A stretch of 64,000 nucleotides of DNA from Armatimonadota bacterium (GTDB lineage: Bacteria; Armatimonadota; Fimbriimonadia; Fimbriimonadales; Fimbriimonadaceae). Each line of letters opens with the position of its first letter. Positions within the stretch are counted from its first letter, which is position 1. The stretch lies in NCBI GenBank assembly GCA_016789105.1, contig JAEURN010000004.1:124001-188000 (forward strand), in the 5' to 3' direction. Shown one piece after another: positions 18,113 to 26,063 of this stretch. The notes beneath the pieces were generated by a model. That model ran no database searches. It was not told the DNA's origin and was given only the letters and a program-made list of their open reading frames with translations. The translations under genes were made by a program, and so were the position numbers.

Positions 18113-19150
18113 ATGCCCCGCTTGCACATGGTTTTTGCCTTCGTCTTGGCGATAGGTTCCGCCCTGGCTCTCGCGGATCCTGTCGACGACTTTGTGGCCC
18201 AAAGGATGGCCGCAGACCATCTGCCGGGAGTTGTTTTTGCCGTCATTGACCCCAAAGGCAATGTGGCAACGCGGGAATACGGCTTTGCGAATTTGGAAAA
18301 GCAGGAAAAGTTCACCGTCAACAGCGTTCACCGGATTGCAAGCCTGAGCAAGCAGATGTGCAGCTATGTGGCGCTCTGCTTGGAAAAGGAGGGGAAGTTG
18401 AGCCTGGATGACGAAGTGCTGAAGTGGTTCCCCCAAGGGCCGGAAAGCTGGCGTGGGATGCGGGTCCGGCACTTGATGGGCCACACGAGCGGCATCCCCG
18501 ATCCCGAGGGGTTCGACTATGCCAAGGAATACACGCTTGACGCCTATGTCGCCTTGGTTGGCAAAGACCCGCTAGAGACGGCTCCCGGAACGAAGTTCCG
18601 ATACAACAATTACGCCTATGGGCTTTTGGGGGCCCTGGTGGAAAAGGCTGGGGGTTCGCCGTTGCCCGTGCTGGCAAAGAAACTGATCTTCGACCCGGTT
18701 GGCATGACGGGGACGGGCTATTACACCAAAGGCACGGCCTACCCCCACGAAGTCATTGGATATCGTTGGCAGGACGGTCGGTTCGTCATCCCGACCCGTG
18801 AACGCCCCCAGATGTTCAACGGGAGCGGCGGCGTGCATTCCACTCTGGGCGACATGGTCAAATATGAGTTGGCTTTACGATCTGGAAGGCTAGACCGGTC
18901 GATCTTGGACCAACAATGGACGCCATCATTCCCCAATGCGGGCAACTATGGATTCGGCTGGTATGTGGATCCCGGAGCGCTCCGCCACACCGGGACGACG
19001 TTTGGTTACACATCCGCCTATTACCGGGAGCGGCCGGACGGTTGGGCAGTGATCCTGTTCCGAAATTCGGATACGGGCAGCCAAATGGAGATGGCGTTGG
19101 CGGTTTTAGACCTTTGGAAGGCTCAAGTTTCCGCACAGTCCAAACAGTGA
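18113..19150 (+). CDS. Class C beta-lactamase/PBP-like serine hydrolase, secreted
   Basis: From ATG 18113 the protein has 345 residues and a signal peptide ([19 protein letters not shown], cut near ALA-DP). The active-site motifs of the AmpC/penicillin-binding family are present: SLSK (Ser77-Lys80), YNN (Tyr164-Asn166) and HTG in [13 protein letters not shown]. It may be an esterase, DD-peptidase or beta-lactamase, which sequence alone does not separate. The frame is open further upstream to 18041, but the signal peptide fixes the start. Its 3' end overlaps the convergent sigma gene by 28 bp. Confidence 0.88.
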   Translation: MPRLHMVFAFVLAIGSALALADPVDDFVAQRMAADHLPGVVFAVIDPKGNVATREYGFANLEKQEKFTVNSVHRIASLSKQMCSYVALCLEKEGKLSLDDEVLKWFPQGPESWRGMRVRHLMGHTSGIPDPEGFDYAKEYTLDAYVALVGKDPLETAPGTKFRYNNYAYGLLGALVEKAGGSPLPVLAKKLIFDPVGMTGTGYYTKGTAYPHEVIGYRWQDGRFVIPTRERPQMFNGSGGVHSTLGDMVKYELALRSGRLDRSILDQQWTPSFPNAGNYGFGWYVDPGALRHTGTTFGYTSAYYRERPDGWAVILFRNSDTGSQMEMALAVLDLWKAQVSAQSKQ

Positions 19151-19626
19151 TCGAGGGCCTTGCGGATTCTTGCCCGGGCCCGGTGGAGCCGGGATTTCAT
19201 GGCGGCAACCGATATCCCAAGTCGCTGGGCAGTCTCCTCTCCGGACATCCCTTGAAGATCCCGCAGTTCAAAGACGGGTCGTTCATCGGGTGAGAGAACA
19301 TTGAGGGCATTGTGGACTTTTGCCACCAGTTCGTTGGTTTCAAAGTCGGGTTCTTCCGAAACAGCGGGATGGCGGTCGGCAAGTTCGACGAGCGGAAGGA
19401 GGGATTCTTTCTTTTTGATACGGCCGCACACTCGGCGGCCAATGACGGCAAGCCAGGCCTGGAACCGCTCTTTATCCTCAAGGTTTTCGTAGTGCCGGTA
19501 GGCATTGAGGATGGCCTCGACCAAGACGTCCTCGGCATCTTCCCGGTTGCCGCAAACGCGCAGCATTTGCCGGTAAACGGCATCTTTGTGCCGGCGCAGC
19601 TGGGATTCAAACTTTTCGTCCGTCAT
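19123..19626 (-). CDS. RNA polymerase sigma factor, ECF type
   Basis: 167 residues from ATG 19626, preceded by GGGA. Region 2 has RQMLRVCGNREDAEDVLVEA and ERFQAWLAVIGRRVC. Region 4 has LSPDERPVFELRDLQGMSG, then the recognition helix ETAQRLGISVAAMKSRLHRA. The start lies 20 bp inside the upstream hypothetical gene, so the two are translationally coupled and that protein is a candidate regulator. Converges with, and overlaps, the serine hydrolase gene. Confidence 0.9.
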   Translation of the reverse strand: MTDEKFESQLRRHKDAVYRQMLRVCGNREDAEDVLVEAILNAYRHYENLEDKERFQAWLAVIGRRVCGRIKKKESLLPLVELADRHPAVSEEPDFETNELVAKVHNALNVLSPDERPVFELRDLQGMSGEETAQRLGISVAAMKSRLHRARARIRKALDHCLDCAET

Positions 19627-20134
19627 CGGGATTCCCAGGTGCATCGATGTTCGCGTTCGCGGCCAAGAAATTTTGAATGTGGTCTGGCGTGAGGATCACC
19701 ACATTGGGTCGGGCGACTTTGTGAAAGGTGTCGTGGTCGGTGTCGGACAAGGTACCGTCGGCATGGAATTCGGCCAGCAGCTTGGCGATGACGGAAGACG
19801 GAGTTGGATAGTGGGTGCCGACATCAACCCACAGTCCCGGTTGCTTCCCATCGCTGAAATAGGCGACGGCGGAAACAAAGATCTCATCAGGCGGCCGGTT
19901 TTCCGAGGCGGTGCTCCACGCGCCGTTGTGGCAGCTGTGCCCAAGGGCCTGCAGGGCTGCGGCCACTTCGCCGATGGGGGCATTGTGGCGGCAACAGTAG
20001 ATTGCTTTTGATTCTTCGTCCCGCACGGTGAGGACGGTGGATTTGCCTTCACGGGCCAAATAAACCCTTGTTCCCCGGGGCCAGCGGTCTTGGAGTTCGG
20101 CAAGGAATCCGTCCCAGTCGGTTAGGAGTTGCAT
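19607..20134 (-). CDS. Hypothetical protein, 175 aa, coupled to sigma factor
   Basis: Starts MQLLTDWDGFLAELQDRWPRG at ATG 20134, 9 nt after the stop of the VOC gene. No membrane segment or signal peptide. It has scattered Cys and His (IYCCRHNAP; LGHSCHNGAW) and an alpha/beta pattern. I do not recognise the family. Overlap with the sigma factor start is the only functional clue, and an anti-sigma or co-regulator role is a guess. Confidence 0.7.
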   Translation of the reverse strand: MQLLTDWDGFLAELQDRWPRGTRVYLAREGKSTVLTVRDEESKAIYCCRHNAPIGEVAAALQALGHSCHNGAWSTASENRPPDEIFVSAVAYFSDGKQPGLWVDVGTHYPTPSSVIAKLLAEFHADGTLSDTDHDTFHKVARPNVVILTPDHIQNFLAANANIDAPGNPDDGRKV

Positions 20135-20143
20135 CCTGGTTGA

Positions 20144-20809
20144 TTATGCCTCGACAACAGCGTTGGCCGGACCATCGCGAAGGGCGGCTTTCCAGGTAAT
20201 GCCGAAACGGTCAACATGGCAAGTCCGGCCAGCAAAGAACGCGGCGAGCGCATCGGGATCCGGGGCGGCGGCGGCATCGGCAAAGAAGGCAGGGCCATGG
20301 GGGAGCCCCGCTTCGATGACGATTCGGACATGGTTCGAATCGATGGTCCACCCCCCGGGGGTGTGAGTCGCCGGTTCTCCCAAAAGTTCGGCATAGTAGG
20401 CGGCGGCTTTGGCACCCTCGTGCAAGTGCAGCGCGATTTTGGCAGGGACGGCCGCCACCCTGTCCATCTGGTCGATCCAATCCTTGGTGGGTTGGCCTTG
20501 GTGGATGTTCCAGGCGATGCCGAACCGATCGGTGACGAGGTTGAGTTTGGATTCCCCGTTCCAGGCTTGCTCTTGGCATCCGAATGCCCTGAGCAGGGCC
20601 CTTGCCGAAGCAAGGTCTTTGGTGAGGAGTTCGAGAATGGGCGGTTGACGTTGGCCCGGGTCAACATAAAACGAGAGGAACCCGGCTTCGAGCCGGAGTC
20701 CTTCGGCATCGGCTGTCTGCTGCATTCCGAACAGCCTCGCGTATTCGGCGACCATCTCCCCCGGGCTGGGGGTGGTCAAGCCGATGCAAGGACTGATGCA
20801 GAAAGCCAT
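20144..20809 (-). CDS. VOC (glyoxalase/PhnB-like) family protein
   Basis: From ATG 20809 (MAFCISPCIGLTTPSPGEMV) 221 residues with two beta-alpha-beta-beta-beta units. The second contains IALHLHEGAKAAAYYAELLG and ends VDRFGITWKAAL, while the first ends VTDRFGIAWNIHQG. The paired DRFGI(A/T)W(N/K) endings are typical of PhnB-like VOC proteins, which bind small substrates, often with a metal. It leads a minus-strand set with the 175-aa protein and the sigma factor, and is divergent from acs. An extension to 20923 is open but lies across the acs promoter. Confidence 0.8.
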   Translation of the reverse strand: MAFCISPCIGLTTPSPGEMVAEYARLFGMQQTADAEGLRLEAGFLSFYVDPGQRQPPILELLTKDLASARALLRAFGCQEQAWNGESKLNLVTDRFGIAWNIHQGQPTKDWIDQMDRVAAVPAKIALHLHEGAKAAAYYAELLGEPATHTPGGWTIDSNHVRIVIEAGLPHGPAFFADAAAAPDPDALAAFFAGRTCHVDRFGITWKAALRDGPANAVVEA

Positions 20810-20868
20810 CCTGGGTTCGATGATATCCAAATCGGCATGCTGGTAAAACAATTGGGAGTGAGAACCTG

Positions 20869-22839
20869 ATGTCTGAGACGATAGACAGCCTGCTGACCGA
20901 GAGCCGAAAATTCCCGCCGCCACCTGAATTTGCCGCGGCCGCCAACGCCAGCGACCCCGGAATCTATGGGGAGGCGGATTCTGACTGGCAGGGTTGGTGG
21001 ACCGGTTGGGCAGAAAAGCTGGACTGGTTTTCCAAGTGGGAAACCGTTTGCGTTTGGGATCAACCGTTCTCGCAATGGTTTGTCGGGGGCAAGGTCAACG
21101 CCTGCCACAACGCGGTCGACCGCCATGTGCTCAGGGGCAATGGGGGCAAAACAGCTTGGATCGCCGAAGGCGAACCGGGCGACATCCGGGTTTTCACCTA
21201 TGCCGATGTGCACCGCGAAGTCCAGAAGGTCGCCAATGCCTTGAAGGCGCTGGGGATCGGCAAGGGGGATCGCGTTTGCATTTACATGGGTCAGGGCCCG
21301 GAATTGTGTTTGGCGATGCTTGCCTGCGCCCGCATTGGCGCAATCCACTCGGTGATCTTTGGCGGATTCAGCGCCAAGTCGATTTGCGAGCGCGCCAACG
21401 ACGCCCAAGCCAAGGCGATTGTCACGGCCGATGGCCTGTGGCGCCGGGGCAAGGTAATCGGCCTTAAGAAAATTGTCGATGAGGCGCTGGAAATGGGTTG
21501 CCCCACGGTTGAAAAGGTGCTGGTCCACCAACGGGTCGGCGCGGAGGGCCCGGAACAATCCAATTGGAAGGAGGGCCGGGACATCCGTTGGGGAGAAGCT
21601 GTCGACCCCCAACCTGCCGACTGCCCCTGCGAGCCTATGGATTCTGAGGATGTTCTTTTCATCCTCTACACCAGCGGATCGACGGGCAAACCCAAGGGAA
21701 TCGTGCACACCACAGGCGGATACCTGACCGGGACGATGGCGACCAGCAAGCTAGTTTTTGATTACAAAGATTCCGATGTCTACTGGTGCACGGCCGATTG
21801 CGGTTGGATCACGGGGCACAGCTATGTGGTTTATGGCCCCATGTGCAACGGGGTGACCCAAATCCTCTACGAAGGAGCGCCTGACACGCCTGACAAAGAC
21901 CGGTTTTGGCGGATCGTGGAACGCCACAGGGCCACCATTCTTTACACGGCACCGACTGCGATCCGGACATTCATGAAATGGGGCGAGGAGTTCCCCCAAC
22001 GGTGCGACCTGGGCTCGCTGCGTTTGTTGGGTTCGGTCGGGGAACCGATCAACCCAGAAGCATGGATTTGGTACCACGAGTTCATCGGTGGCGGCCGGTG
22101 CCCCATCGTGGACACATGGTGGCAAACCGAGACGGGGGCGATCATGATCACACCCTTGCCGGGGATCACGGTGACCAAACCCGGGAGTGCAGGCCGGCCC
22201 TTTCCTGGAATTTCCGCTTCCATTTACAACGAGGCGGGAGACGACCTCTTGGCCACCCACGGGGCGCCGGTGGGAGGATTCCTGGTTTTGAAAAGGCCGT
22301 GGCCCAGCATGTTGCGTGGGATTTGGGGGGACAACGAGCGTTACCGCCAAGTCTATTGGAGCAAATTCTCCGATGCTTACTTTGCGGGCGACGGGGCCAA
22401 GGTCGACGCTGATGGCGACTTTTGGCTTTTGGGGCGCGTGGACGACATCATGCTCGTGAGCGGCCACAATATCTCGACAATGGAGGTCGAGAGCGCCCTG
22501 GTTGACCACCATGCGGTGGCCGAAAGCGCGGTGATCGGCAAGGCCCACGAGATCAAGGGGCAATCGGTTGCGGCCTTCGTGATCCTCAAATCGCACGTTG
22601 AGGCCAGCGATGCCCTGAACATGGAACTCCGGGCCCACGTGGCCGAAAAGATCGGGTCGCTGGCCCGGCCCGACGACCTTTACTTCACAGCCGATCTCCC
22701 AAAGACTCGGAGTGGGAAAATCATGCGCCGGTTGCTGCGGGACATTGCGGAAGGCCGTGTCCTGGGGGATGTCACCACTCTGGCCGATCCGGCGGTTGTG
22801 GCCGCTTTAAAAGAGCAACACGACGAGAAGGAAGGATAA
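20869..22839 (+). CDS. acs: Acetyl-CoA synthetase (AMP-forming)
   Basis: Activates acetate to acetyl-CoA through acetyl-AMP. At 656 residues it is full length. It carries the phosphate-binding loop YTSGSTGKPKGIVHT, DTWWQTETGAIMITP, the hinge region LGRVDDIMLVSGHNIST and the C-terminal PKTRSGKIMRRLLRDIAEG with the catalytic lysine that is acetylated in Acs enzymes. The 59-bp gap to the divergent VOC gene must hold both promoters. Confidence 0.97.
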   Translation: MSETIDSLLTESRKFPPPPEFAAAANASDPGIYGEADSDWQGWWTGWAEKLDWFSKWETVCVWDQPFSQWFVGGKVNACHNAVDRHVLRGNGGKTAWIAEGEPGDIRVFTYADVHREVQKVANALKALGIGKGDRVCIYMGQGPELCLAMLACARIGAIHSVIFGGFSAKSICERANDAQAKAIVTADGLWRRGKVIGLKKIVDEALEMGCPTVEKVLVHQRVGAEGPEQSNWKEGRDIRWGEAVDPQPADCPCEPMDSEDVLFILYTSGSTGKPKGIVHTTGGYLTGTMATSKLVFDYKDSDVYWCTADCGWITGHSYVVYGPMCNGVTQILYEGAPDTPDKDRFWRIVERHRATILYTAPTAIRTFMKWGEEFPQRCDLGSLRLLGSVGEPINPEAWIWYHEFIGGGRCPIVDTWWQTETGAIMITPLPGITVTKPGSAGRPFPGISASIYNEAGDDLLATHGAPVGGFLVLKRPWPSMLRGIWGDNERYRQVYWSKFSDAYFAGDGAKVDADGDFWLLGRVDDIMLVSGHNISTMEVESALVDHHAVAESAVIGKAHEIKGQSVAAFVILKSHVEASDALNMELRAHVAEKIGSLARPDDLYFTADLPKTRSGKIMRRLLRDIAEGRVLGDVTTLADPAVVAALKEQHDEKEG

Positions 22840-22870
22840 TCCCGGCTGGATTGCGGGGCCCCGCCATGGC

Positions 22871-23710
22871 ATGGTACGGAACAAACCTTCCATGCGAGGG
22901 ACACAAGTTTTAGCGGGTCTGGCCATGGTCGGCGTGATCGGGATCCTGTTGGCTTACCCGGCGGGGGCCAAAGCCTCGCCGCAACTGACAATGGCGACGG
23001 GCGTCGGGATTGCACCCCAATCCAACACCGGATTTATGCCGGGCGCGCGCCGGGCGATTGACACGGCCAAATCGGATAAGAAGGAAGCCGACGCCAAAAC
23101 CAAGGAGCTGAACGGCCTCATGGACGACGAAGACAAGTCCAAGGGCCCCGACCTCAGCAATTTGCCGGACAAAGTCTATTCTGCGGCAGAACTGATCGTC
23201 GGTGTTTCCAGCAAGGGCGACACCCCGTTCAAAGGGTCTTTGGTCAAGGCCGAAGGGGTTGTGGTCAAAACAGAGCCCGGCAACGGCTTTGTGACGGTGT
23301 TCCTTGGTGCACCCAATGCAAATGCCAAGTCACCCATTTTCGCCTTCCGAGTGCCGGGGAACCCGGTTTTCGAGCTAGGCAAAGTCGTTTCCCTCGAAGG
23401 CAAGTTTGAAGGTCGGACGCGGGTAGAAGGGATCCCGGTGGACGTCTATGTCGCCTCCTCGCAAGGCTTGTCTGCGACGCCGACATCGGAAGGCACCCCC
23501 AAAGAACCCGATGCTCCTTTCGGCGGATGGAAGTTTGTCGGATCGGTGGAATCAGAAGAGGGTGCGACCGCAGTCTTCGTCAAAGAAAAGGAAGTGCTTT
23601 ATGCGCAGCCTGGCGACTTTTTGACGGATGACGTCAAGCTGGTCAAAGTGAAATCCGGCGAAGCGACCTTGCGCGACAAGGGCCAGATTTCGACCATTAG
23701 CCCCTGGTGA
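22871..23710 (+). CDS. Membrane-anchored/secreted protein, 279 aa, unknown family
   Basis: Starts at ATG 22871. An ATG at 22892 (MRGTQVLAGLAMVGVIG) is possible. One N-terminal hydrophobic helix (about 12-30) is followed by a charged linker (TAKSDKKEADAKTKEL) and two beta-rich modules. The first, VKAEGVVVKTEPGNGFVTVFL, could be OB-like. The second, DFLTDDVKLVKVKSGEATLRDKG, resembles PilP/GspC-type domains of secretion systems, but weakly. Follows acs by 31 bp and ends at a strong terminator, so co-transcription with acs is possible. Confidence 0.72.
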   Translation: MVRNKPSMRGTQVLAGLAMVGVIGILLAYPAGAKASPQLTMATGVGIAPQSNTGFMPGARRAIDTAKSDKKEADAKTKELNGLMDDEDKSKGPDLSNLPDKVYSAAELIVGVSSKGDTPFKGSLVKAEGVVVKTEPGNGFVTVFLGAPNANAKSPIFAFRVPGNPVFELGKVVSLEGKFEGRTRVEGIPVDVYVASSQGLSATPTSEGTPKEPDAPFGGWKFVGSVESEEGATAVFVKEKEVLYAQPGDFLTDDVKLVKVKSGEATLRDKGQISTISPW

Positions 23711-23737
23711 CCCAGGTTCCCAGATTCAAAAACTTTG

Positions 23738-23774
23738 AGCCACCCGTGAGGTTTTTCCTCCGGGTGGCTTTTTT
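23738..23774 (+). terminator. Rho-independent terminator
   Basis: AGCCACCCG (23738-23746) pairs perfectly with CGGGTGGCT (23761-23769) across a 14-nt loop that itself contains GAGG/CCTC, and is followed by TTTTT. It ends the acs/22871 transcript. Confidence 0.92.
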
Positions 23775-23837
23775 GGCACAGGCCGTGCCTTAAGAGTAAG
23801 TGGGCTCAGGAGAGCTTTAACTCAACTCCGACAGAGA

Positions 23838-23873
23838 CGGCGGGCGGCGGCCTGGTTCGCCGCCGTCCCGCCG
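23838..23873 (-). terminator. GC-rich hairpin downstream of the metallothionein gene
   Basis: CGGCGGGCGGCGG (23838-23850) pairs with CCGCCGTCCCGCCG (23860-23873) apart from one bulge, around the loop CCTGGTTCG. It lies 20 bp beyond the stop of the metallothionein-like gene on the minus strand. It lacks a T tract, so termination is probable but not certain. Confidence 0.5.
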
Positions 23874-23892
23874 CACTTCCGGCCGAGGCCCT

Positions 23893-24036
23893 TTAGGCGC
23901 AGCAGCACTGGCAGGTGCATTCGCCGCCAGTTTTGCAACCGCAATGGTCTTGGTCGGTGCAATTGCAGGTGCAAGTGCAGTTTTCGCAGGTGCAATTAGG
24001 GTTGCAGCAACAGTTTTTTGTTTCGTTTGTGTTCAT
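23893..24036 (-). CDS. Metallothionein-like 47-aa peptide, 16 cysteines
   Basis: ATG 24036 to TAA 23893-23895. The product starts MNTNETKNCCCNPNCTCENC and ends GGECTCQCCCA. Sixteen of 47 residues are Cys, arranged as C-x-C, CCC and C-x-x-C clusters with one His, the composition expected of a metal-thiolate cluster protein binding Zn, Cu(I) or Cd. It does not match the SmtA pattern I know, so this is a call by composition. AGAAAG precedes the ATG. The Cys-rich secreted gene lies just upstream on the same strand. Confidence 0.8.
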   Translation of the reverse strand: MNTNETKNCCCNPNCTCENCTCTCNCTDQDHCGCKTGGECTCQCCCA

Positions 24037-24097
24037 TGTTCTTTCTCATCGTGAACTGTCTTGGCCCTCCGGTTTCAGGGCGAAATCCGATCTGGTG

Positions 24098-24415
24098 TCA
24101 GAGCGGCGGCCCCCTGGGTGCGCCGACTTTGGCGACACTTTTGGCCCAATAAACGACGCTGGTAGGTGTTGATGTCCGGCAAGTAGCCGGGGCCAGCGAA
24201 TTGGGACTTGCAAGAGTGCGCGCCTCGCTTTCATTGGCAATCCGGACTTCGGCTTGGCCGCATGGGCACGCCGGCCCGCAGTGGCACGGGTTACAACGGC
24301 ATAGGTCTTGCTGGCACAGCGCAAGGGGAGCCGCGGCAATTGGGCCCATTAGGGCAATGACCGTGCAACAAACGGCAAGCCGCTTGGCGATCCGGGCAGC
24401 GATTTCCGCGACCAT
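24098..24415 (-). CDS. Cys-rich secreted protein, 105 aa
   Basis: From ATG 24415 the protein has a hydrophobic leader (KRLAVCCTVIALMGPIAAAP), then LCRCNPCHCGPACPCGQAEV with seven Cys and one His in 14 residues, and a Ser/Thr/Pro-rich tail. ATG 24457 is an alternative start. The metal-binding-like stretch and its position 61 bp upstream of the metallothionein-like gene suggest a shared metal-handling role in the envelope. No known family recognised, and it is possible that only part is translated. Confidence 0.5.
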   Translation of the reverse strand: MVAEIAARIAKRLAVCCTVIALMGPIAAAPLALCQQDLCRCNPCHCGPACPCGQAEVRIANESEARTLASPNSLAPATCRTSTPTSVVYWAKSVAKVGAPRGPPL

Positions 24416-24467
24416 GCTTCGTTTGAGTTTAAGCCAAGAACTCAGAACTTGAGACATAAGTGGGTAT

Positions 24468-25493
24468 TCAGGGGCCCGTCGGATTTCCGAGCACAATAAA
24501 CATCCCTGACCGGATCACTCGGCCATCGGATGGGTTGATGAATGAACTGCCCTCAAAAACGGCAATCGAAAAAGTGATCTTCATCTTTGGATTCCTAGCA
24601 AAAAATTGATCGACTGCCTCCTCGCTTTCGTATCCTAGCCCCTTAAAATTGAACTTCGACTGGTCGACGATTCTCTGCTTGATTTCCGGTGATAGGTCAT
24701 TGAACTCAAATTGTCCGTCAGGAATTCCTCCAAACGGTTGGCAGAATTGTCCTCGATATGAAGCAACCAGCGTGCTGTAGCTGTTTCGGTAAGCCAAAAA
24801 CAGAGAATGAACCTCCACAGCCGCCTTTGTCAAAGCGCTTGTGAGATCAATTCCGGCAAGAACAGCATCTTCTTGCGAAAAGGAACCAGGAACAAGCGGC
24901 CGCACCGAATAGTTTTGGTTCACGTATGAACTGAGCGAATAGCCGACCGGGCGATTTCGCTTCTTTCTAAACTCCTTTGCTTCTTCCAGGGAAAGCGATT
25001 CTTGCAACGGTCGCGCGATCTCATTCTTTGTGGGACAAATCTCTTCGGTGAAAGCCTTGGCACCTGGGACGTCGAAGGAATACTTCACGCTGATCCCCAG
25101 CCCATAACACTCGTCACCTGGCTTTGCCTGTGAGTTTTTTCTGGGAGCTGTGTTTTCGCAAATGGACTGACAGATGTTGCCGATCGGGCTGCCCATGGCA
25201 AACTTTGTCCCCCCATTCCTGGTTGCTTCATCGACCAGCATCGTCAGTTGTCTCAGGGCCGTGAGAGGGGCAACGCTTTCAGAGAGGTAGATATCGGTGC
25301 TTTCGCCATAATAGAGATGAAAATCAATCCCGGTTTTATCTTTGAGCGATTCGACCGAACATTGCGCTGGTTCAATCATCCGGAAATCATCATTCCGTTC
25401 GTTTTCTGCCAGAACAAGCATGACCGACCGCGGTTCTTCGACCATTTTGGCCGCAGCAATGAGGGAAAGATAGATTCCGATGGAGAGCATCAT
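24468..25493 (-). CDS. Cassette 1 long secreted protein (family B), 341 aa
   Basis: Hydrophobic leader MMLSIGIYLSLIAAAKM, then a mature domain with several Cys (CQSICENTA; DECYGLG; QFCQPFGG). The C-terminal part has the layout shared with the genes at 27469 and 29063: FNDLSPEIKQRI, G(Y)ESEEAVDQFFARNPKMK and a hydrophobic final strand FIVLGN. Overall identity among the three is low. Function unknown, probably exported. It starts 4 nt after the cassette 1 short gene. Confidence 0.75.
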   Translation of the reverse strand: MMLSIGIYLSLIAAAKMVEEPRSVMLVLAENERNDDFRMIEPAQCSVESLKDKTGIDFHLYYGESTDIYLSESVAPLTALRQLTMLVDEATRNGGTKFAMGSPIGNICQSICENTAPRKNSQAKPGDECYGLGISVKYSFDVPGAKAFTEEICPTKNEIARPLQESLSLEEAKEFRKKRNRPVGYSLSSYVNQNYSVRPLVPGSFSQEDAVLAGIDLTSALTKAAVEVHSLFLAYRNSYSTLVASYRGQFCQPFGGIPDGQFEFNDLSPEIKQRIVDQSKFNFKGLGYESEEAVDQFFARNPKMKITFSIAVFEGSSFINPSDGRVIRSGMFIVLGNPTGP

Positions 25494-25497
25494 GGCC

Positions 25498-25974
25498 TTA
25501 TGAAACCGTGTGGTAGATTTCGAACGACTCGTTCATGTATCCGTTTCTTGTTGCATAGTCATAAGACATGGGCATGCCATCTGTAGAAAGCAGCATATGA
25601 GGCAAGAAGATAAAGACCTGCTCACGATCGTATCGATGCCATATATTAGACACGGTTAAACCATTTGGAGCATAGATTCCCGCTTTATAATTGGTGAGGG
25701 TCTGATTCGTGAAGCATAATGGGGTTAGCTCTGTCACCCAGGCTGGCTCTTCAGTCACCGCTCCATAAACAACATTTAACGGAATTGTCCTCGTCAAATT
25801 GATTGCAAACCATTGTTCGGAGTATTCATTCAGTTCACCCGGGTTTAATGTTAGCGCGCCGCCTTGCCAAGTATCTGATTCTGTGTAACTGTATTGCACC
25901 CACTCACCATGCTGGGCGAAGGCAATTGATATCGAAATTCCGGCTGCGAACAGTGAGAGGATTTCTTTTGCCAT
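25498..25974 (-). CDS. Cassette 1 short secreted protein (family A), 158 aa
   Basis: Signal peptide MAKEILSLFAAGISISIAFA, then a beta-rich mature part. The motif NLTRTIPLNVVYGAVTEEPAW matches VSRTLETKLVEG...NPPTW and TTRTLFKRVCTG...DPPW in the two other short proteins, which defines the family ((T/S)RT(I/L), Val, Gly, then P-x-W). I chose the second of two close ATGs (25974) because the -10 box then lies 6 nt upstream as in the other cassettes. The first ATG is 25980. Function unknown. Confidence 0.72.
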   Translation of the reverse strand: MAKEILSLFAAGISISIAFAQHGEWVQYSYTESDTWQGGALTLNPGELNEYSEQWFAINLTRTIPLNVVYGAVTEEPAWVTELTPLCFTNQTLTNYKAGIYAPNGLTVSNIWHRYDREQVFIFLPHMLLSTDGMPMSYDYATRNGYMNESFEIYHTVS

Positions 25975-25980
25975 GGACAT

Positions 25981-26013
25981 ATGCTACCGCCCCCCCCTTT
26001 TTACGGAAGTCAA
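25981..26013 (-). promoter_or_regulatory. Cassette 1 promoter with G8 tract in the spacer
   Basis: On the minus strand TTGACT (26008-26013) is followed after 21 nt by TAGCAT (25981-25986). The spacer contains AAAAA, then eight G (25990-25997), then CGG. ATG 25974 begins 6 nt after the -10-like box. The spacer is longer than the 16-18 nt optimum, so this copy would be weak or off. Confidence 0.55.
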
Positions 26014-26063
26014 CCCACATCCGAATCTTAACAACTTGTTAATTGTTGAGGTGCACTGTGCAA

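Noticed and set aside
22871-23710. GspC or PilP assignment
   Set aside because: Only a single anchor helix and a weak beta-module resemblance. No other secretion gene is adjacent, so it is left as unknown.
24098-24496. Start at the first possible codon (24496) for the Cys-rich secreted gene
   Set aside because: It would overlap the end of the cassette 1 long gene and add a charged stretch before the signal peptide. ATG 24415 fits a leader better, although 24457 stays possible.
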